Assembly (NCBI GenBank): GCA_023429995.1
Contig: JAEZCE010000035.1
Span: 1-64,000 of the forward strand
Direction of reading: 5' to 3'
DNA from: Bacillota bacterium
GTDB lineage: Bacteria > Bacillota > UBA4882 > UBA8346
DNA: 64,000 nucleotides
The translations under genes and the position numbers were made by a program. The notes below the pieces were generated by a model that was given only the letters and a program-made list of their open reading frames with translations, was not told where the DNA came from and made no database searches. Below are positions 62,001 to 64,000 of the stretch, piece by piece (the first letter of the stretch is position 1; the number at the start of each line of letters is the position of its first letter).

Positions 62001-63326
62001 AACAGTATTAACGAATTGGAAACCCGGGATCCGGAGATTAAAAAAGTAGAGCAACCGTTTACTTCCTTTAACGGCAAACCCGCCGAGGGGAGGGATGAAT
62101 TCAATGTCCGGGTGAGTGAAAGATTGAAGCATAAGAATCGGGCTTTGACGTTGGATGACTACGAGAAATTAATCTTGAGTCAATTTCCTCAGATTCATAA
62201 GATGAAATGTATGCCTCAAGATGAATTAACCTCATTTGAACCATGGAGTCAGGGAGAAATCGTCATCATCGTCATCCTAAAAAATTGCAACTCGATCCCG
62301 TTTTTCCCGTTGAAGCCGAAAACACCCGCAAATTTACTGGAGGAAATTAAAGATTATATTGAACCTTTAATGCCTCCGTTAGTGAACGTGACTATCCGTA
62401 ACCCGCAATTTGAAGAGGTCACTTATAGATTGGCGGTCAAATTTATTGACGGGTATGATCAGGGATTTTATATCAACCAATTAAATGATGATATAAAACG
62501 GTTCCTATCACCGTGGGCCTATGAGCAAGATGCGGATATCAGTTTTGGGAGCGCGGTGTACAGTTCGGCCTTAATTAATTATTTGGAGAAAAAATCGTAT
62601 ATCGATTATATCGCCAATTTCAACCCGATGCAACAGACCATTCAACATGCGGCCTATGCCGAAGTATTACCGCTGTTTTTGACGGATGACAACGTGATTA
62701 CAACAAAATATCCGGATTCCATTTTGGTCTCCGCCGATAGTCATGTAATTGACGTGATTACGACGGAGTTTTTTGATCCCGGTGCCTTTCGGGGAATCGG
62801 CCATATGAAAATCGGTAGCGATTTTTGGGTGGATCGGCCCGGGGCTATTTTTAGCGTCGGCCTTGGTCAAATGGAGATTGAGGCTTGGCCGGTATTGCGG
62901 TATGCCTTTGCGGATATTCCAGTCAAGTTAATGGTAACCGCAACTGTGAAAGGGGTGACATTTCCTCCGAAGAAGATTGCCACACAGTTTTCCCGGAAAG
63001 ACTCCCAACAAATTTGGGACAAGTTTAGAGAGGCTGGTTATTTCGATCAAAGCGGAAATGTCGACGTCACCAAGGATTTTTATGCGGAAGATTTTTATCT
63101 CTTTGACCAACCGGGACAATTTGCAGAGTATTTAAAGAATAACCTAAGTAACTTTACCTTTGAAATCGCCGCCTCAAGCTTTGACCCGGCTGCCGGGAAA
63201 CAGGATGAGTTCAGTTACTCGGTGCAAACCATTGATTGCAATGGTTTGGAAACAGCAGCTGTCAACGTCTTAAAAGCAGGAGCCGGTTTTGATGGTATCA
63301 GCCAATATCCATTTATCGTGTATTAG
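56064..63326 (+). CDS. Giant baseplate J-like protein (Afp11) with six-fold internal repeat, 2,420 aa
   Basis: The N-terminal 600 residues and C-terminal 500 residues (KPAEGRDEFNVRVSERLKHK, LTLDDYEKLILSQFPQIHK) match the baseplate J/Afp11 family, forming the wedge around the spike. Residues about 715-1390 form six imperfect repeats of about 85-140 residues, each with a G-[IV]-x-h-x-Y motif, a strand LTIxYP or similar (LKVTYP, LTITPG, LTVQYP, LTIQYP, LFINYP, LTISYP) and then a helix with a W (LEAWEEWK, VADWHLWL, DAWIEWKA, LSKWNRE, LLAWKGM, LKVWQKY). Length is larger than I expect for this family. ATG 56064 lies 102 bases after gp25. Confidence 0.9.
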   Translation: MDNKNNRTGTSQNDKALVALKPDYVSVEERSIGDLLAYLREYAQSVNFYNENNKLNGSWKPFLDFSDNEILELAELIEDPAIFSEDSTRLEKYSKPHLALLLTFLKLLQYPKEKFAALTEKNVEYFYKNVLHLEEKAEVPDQVHVVFSLAKDVKEHLLQKGTLLNAGKDNKGTDLHYQVTEEVVLNTATVADIKTIHLSKTATDLKYVHQSNDQGDVGFEKMLCVVLGGIAVLPPYYNRSGQAIPVNAAYLRTDLYKRIKGKERDGLNIYDAAYILESLCFKSIKDFMVCLDLLYREINRGYAGVTYPSDQEWEQVYTILAEVHQERISRSRRAELKAIHRESGFEAMMEYVFGEPNPGDMLYKMPNNISTLLGLADASNEAARQYIEDKLCMTVEDFRTIMAKKDVALTTVAGEEVYALLETAWTKKREYQYPKIGSEIINGFYADTVYASDTDTAVGRFKPFANSTSEGSSETIQLGFAVNSPLLRLAEGEREIELIVSCKPGSIDTDKLSSLNVDPGEIFVTSLSTAVGWLTADNVDVENGKFIIKPEQKEYDREDASLICDIAKFDLFDESTVNGYVGFANGKVYQIDNVDGATNTMKVQSTGLTQDTGTERFITRLVPKTFVAELAAKLAPSKYATSVVSTVETFDQNYQGKYFIDEQGKIFLVKKFISANEVNITYCGALKAETSQGLGADQRLLVNKVWQTIAFEYDETRDPSGIAISNVYSAEKDFQFEVTDAALKVTYPAGAKAQDLLEAWEEWKDNPLHEPGRYEITGAGSVTADLRETTQELELTGEVIKRYESLADNGIRVTYHGRPVDTANLLITEPSGTVDQAAFLISGDTLTITPGRVSQTANQIVADWHLWLEEAGNSAKGFQIESKDGHLWEAIPVSELALNAQDKQIKKCEIHNLYGVGIRVWYTGPVADEPKLILKENDIDLFDFDVSEQTLTVQYPSSSTTSADDLVDAWIEWKASELNDSENFEIETMGDGLWTIEAQTEKELQASENRVIECTLDKVGIIARYKLADDYQNAVVELVKDQGASDFSFGYSDLIDTAHEGIMAKKLTIQYPPLPIISDPAIQADYQKKHVQALLSKWNREYKKQGFSLLRQSEDAQWAKDLPEDLLVNFMDSLNYVCTINPDGFVVKYTPAGITAPYSEIPKAHVVIRENDNDAFAFQLSNDYTNNIKTLFINYPTSRKKRTVTNLLLAWKGMDTTLLDPGSLYFTEKGVLKEFGMALSGTGKWEITGITELDLTAEITPKTAYTDAVNQKFFSYQTTDVNGFTIFYAGPNGISPQVTLVETEADNFSVHVVSSYNQLYDLNIGEKLTISYPRRSDKRRLVDLLKVWQKYKKEYSGLADWIFGFDIVDTSPVLEKRTKSALLTTGDRVRTYQIANGVRFCYIGHRDNPTVTLKEIVDFSDGAVGEKLLWDNGEIFTITEKQDSNTVKIAADTQDIDIYDQIKLYAADAICLETLKFTIRLDENFPVIISLPGENLAAEPAVKILLNPAAVTGDANSVAIFYDCFKSVIVERIDLKVSVKGATDVKMRGDLAMINPDNPLIPFGQTPVPPARFYFANREICEKKLDFLQVNVNWAEKDYLTATGLPDMAKYYYAYSHSGMSEIGTIKNEDFEVNLQFLDKRSWIDVSEIPQNLFSTSWSYDDFTKQTYQGILFTEDEELPKDPLDWPRYYKMELSNQGFLNEIYPDLLTKNMQAERNVQAAQSTYDTIKQEIQNYQEQVKAAKLSEAEARESGYDYYQPVIAEPRKLPSIPQNDLDIANLELNLPYSPEIQSLTFDYSASAKLVPGTTVNDSAEVPVRFFRFHPFGYDEIGVTDTIDDYLLPQYDQMGYMFIGIENVEPLQTVSLLFQMVSGSGDVNLTIPEVNWSYLAGNQWVDFKESEIIKDKTFGMEDTGIIRLSIPVGATTTNTVLPGQCCWLRATVPENIAAFPDILDIRAQAVCLTYLDQGNDPQYLAIPLAANSINELETRDPEIKKVEQPFTSFNGKPAEGRDEFNVRVSERLKHKNRALTLDDYEKLILSQFPQIHKMKCMPQDELTSFEPWSQGEIVIIVILKNCNSIPFFPLKPKTPANLLEEIKDYIEPLMPPLVNVTIRNPQFEEVTYRLAVKFIDGYDQGFYINQLNDDIKRFLSPWAYEQDADISFGSAVYSSALINYLEKKSYIDYIANFNPMQQTIQHAAYAEVLPLFLTDDNVITTKYPDSILVSADSHVIDVITTEFFDPGAFRGIGHMKIGSDFWVDRPGAIFSVGLGQMEIEAWPVLRYAFADIPVKLMVTATVKGVTFPPKKIATQFSRKDSQQIWDKFREAGYFDQSGNVDVTKDFYAEDFYLFDQPGQFAEYLKNNLSNFTFEIAASSFDPAAGKQDEFSYSVQTIDCNGLETAAVNVLKAGAGFDGISQYPFIVY

Positions 63327-63345
63327 CAGATAAGGAGAAGGACAG

Positions 63346-64000
63346 ATGATAAAAAAAAGAACACGCGAAGAACTGTATGATAAATTTCGCCAGGGCGCCA
63401 TTCCGTCCGGTGCTGATTTCGCAGACTATATTGAGTCTCAGTTAAACTTATTGGATGACGGAATCGATGTCCCCGAAGATCCTAAAGAGCCGATTTGCTT
63501 CAGAGCGCATGGGGAAAAAGAAAATATTCTTGATTTTTCAGATAGCAATGGTACGAAACGGTGGCGGGTCTCCGGGTGTTGTGAGGATGAATCCAACGAA
63601 GGGTTGAATATCCAAGCCGACCAACAAAGTAAATTTTATATCGAGCGGGAAACCGGAAATGTCGGGATTAGCACCGATAAGCCGGAAGCAAAGTTACATA
63701 TCATTCAGATCGATTCCGCCGATGCTTTAAAAATTGACGATATCGCAAATGATGAGACTCCGTTGGTGGTGAGTTCGGATGGGCAGGTCGGTCTGGGTAC
63801 TGCAAGCCCAACCGCACAGTTACATATCAGTTATTCGGGGAGTGGCGATATTGTACGGGTGGACGATACGGAGGATGATACCTCCCCCTTTATCATTAAT
63901 GATAAGGGCAATACCGGCATAGGTTGTGAAGATCCCAAAGCAAAATTGACCGTAGTTGAAGGCGGAGTATCGATTGGCAAGAATGGTGACCCGGGGGATA
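63346..64000 (+). CDS. eCIS fibre/Afp12-like protein, 5' part
   Basis: ATG 63346 follows AAGGAG at 63332-63337, 20 bases after the baseplate gene. It starts MIKKRTREELYDKFRQGAIP. From about residue 105 it shows repeats of the type GNVGISTDKPEAKLHI, GQVGLGTASPTAQLHI and GNTGIGCEDPKAKLTV, the fibre-like repeats seen in phage tail fibres and eCIS Afp12-type proteins. The gene is cut by the window end. Confidence 0.85.
   Translation, partial: MIKKRTREELYDKFRQGAIPSGADFADYIESQLNLLDDGIDVPEDPKEPICFRAHGEKENILDFSDSNGTKRWRVSGCCEDESNEGLNIQADQQSKFYIERETGNVGISTDKPEAKLHIIQIDSADALKIDDIANDETPLVVSSDGQVGLGTASPTAQLHISYSGSGDIVRVDDTEDDTSPFIINDKGNTGIGCEDPKAKLTVVEGGVSIGKNGDPGD

Overview
The window comes from a Bacillota-type bacterium, probably an anaerobe. 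The evidence is strong AGGAGG ribosome binding sites with frequent GTG and TTG starts, a YesM/YesN two-component pair beside sugar transporters, an MtlR-type PRD regulator with a galactitol-type PTS, a ferredoxin-linked indolepyruvate oxidoreductase, an iron alcohol dehydrogenase and XRE-rich phage-like control genes. I cannot name the species. No rRNA, intact tRNA, CRISPR array, transposase or integrase was recognised.

Layout. (1) 1-5.1 kb: a small hypothetical gene and an ankyrin-repeat lipoprotein, then about 2.4 kb of decayed, repeat-rich DNA with a tRNA-like scrap and a broken iorA fragment. (2) 5.1-24 kb: a sugar island. It holds a DeoR regulator, an Lsr/Rbs-type ABC importer with two ATPases, two permeases and a binding protein, a D-psicose (D-allulose) 3-epimerase, a second TIM-barrel epimerase, a YesM/YesN two-component system, a second MalFG-type ABC importer, a GH172 (DUF2961) glycosidase and a PfkB sugar kinase that is a pseudogene. 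(3) 24-28 kb: a decayed second ankyrin lipoprotein and intact iorAB. The ankyrin/iorA pair therefore occurs on both sides of the sugar island, with one member broken on each side. (4) 28.2-39.6 kb: a self-contained PTS operon with its own HPr, MtlR-type activator, Enzyme I, a TRASH-like membrane protein, galactitol-type EIIA/B/C, and four catabolic enzymes (2-hydroxyacid dehydrogenase, class II aldolase, Zn-ADH, Fe-ADH). (5) 39.7-44.6 kb: aspartate kinase, queC (with no normal start codon), a 27-residue basic micropeptide and a chemoreceptor. (6) 44.6-49.5 kb: two tandem phage-style control modules. Each has a leftward XRE repressor, a rightward small regulator, small genes and a late-activator-like (ArpU/Xpf-like) gene followed by a nearly identical 68-bp promoter-like element and a conserved hairpin. 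(7) 50.6-64 kb: an extracellular contractile injection system (eCIS) operon: sheath, two tube proteins, a DUF5908 protein, an Afp7-like protein, a VgrG-like spike, gp25, a 2,420-residue baseplate J protein with an internal six-fold repeat, and the start of a fibre-like protein cut by the window end.

How the genes fit together. In the sugar island the epimerase interconverts D-fructose and D-psicose, GH172 enzymes are known to act on alpha-D-fructofuranosides and D-arabinofuranosides, and the broken kinase is fructokinase-like. A pathway for fructose-type or rare ketohexose sugars is therefore the best inference. The PTS operon looks like polyol uptake, oxidation and retro-aldol cleavage with disposal of a short aldehyde. 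The most interesting part is the eCIS, because it sits downstream of a doubled phage-like lysogeny and late-promoter circuit. This suggests that production of the injection particle is switched as in a prophage, although no other phage genes are present.
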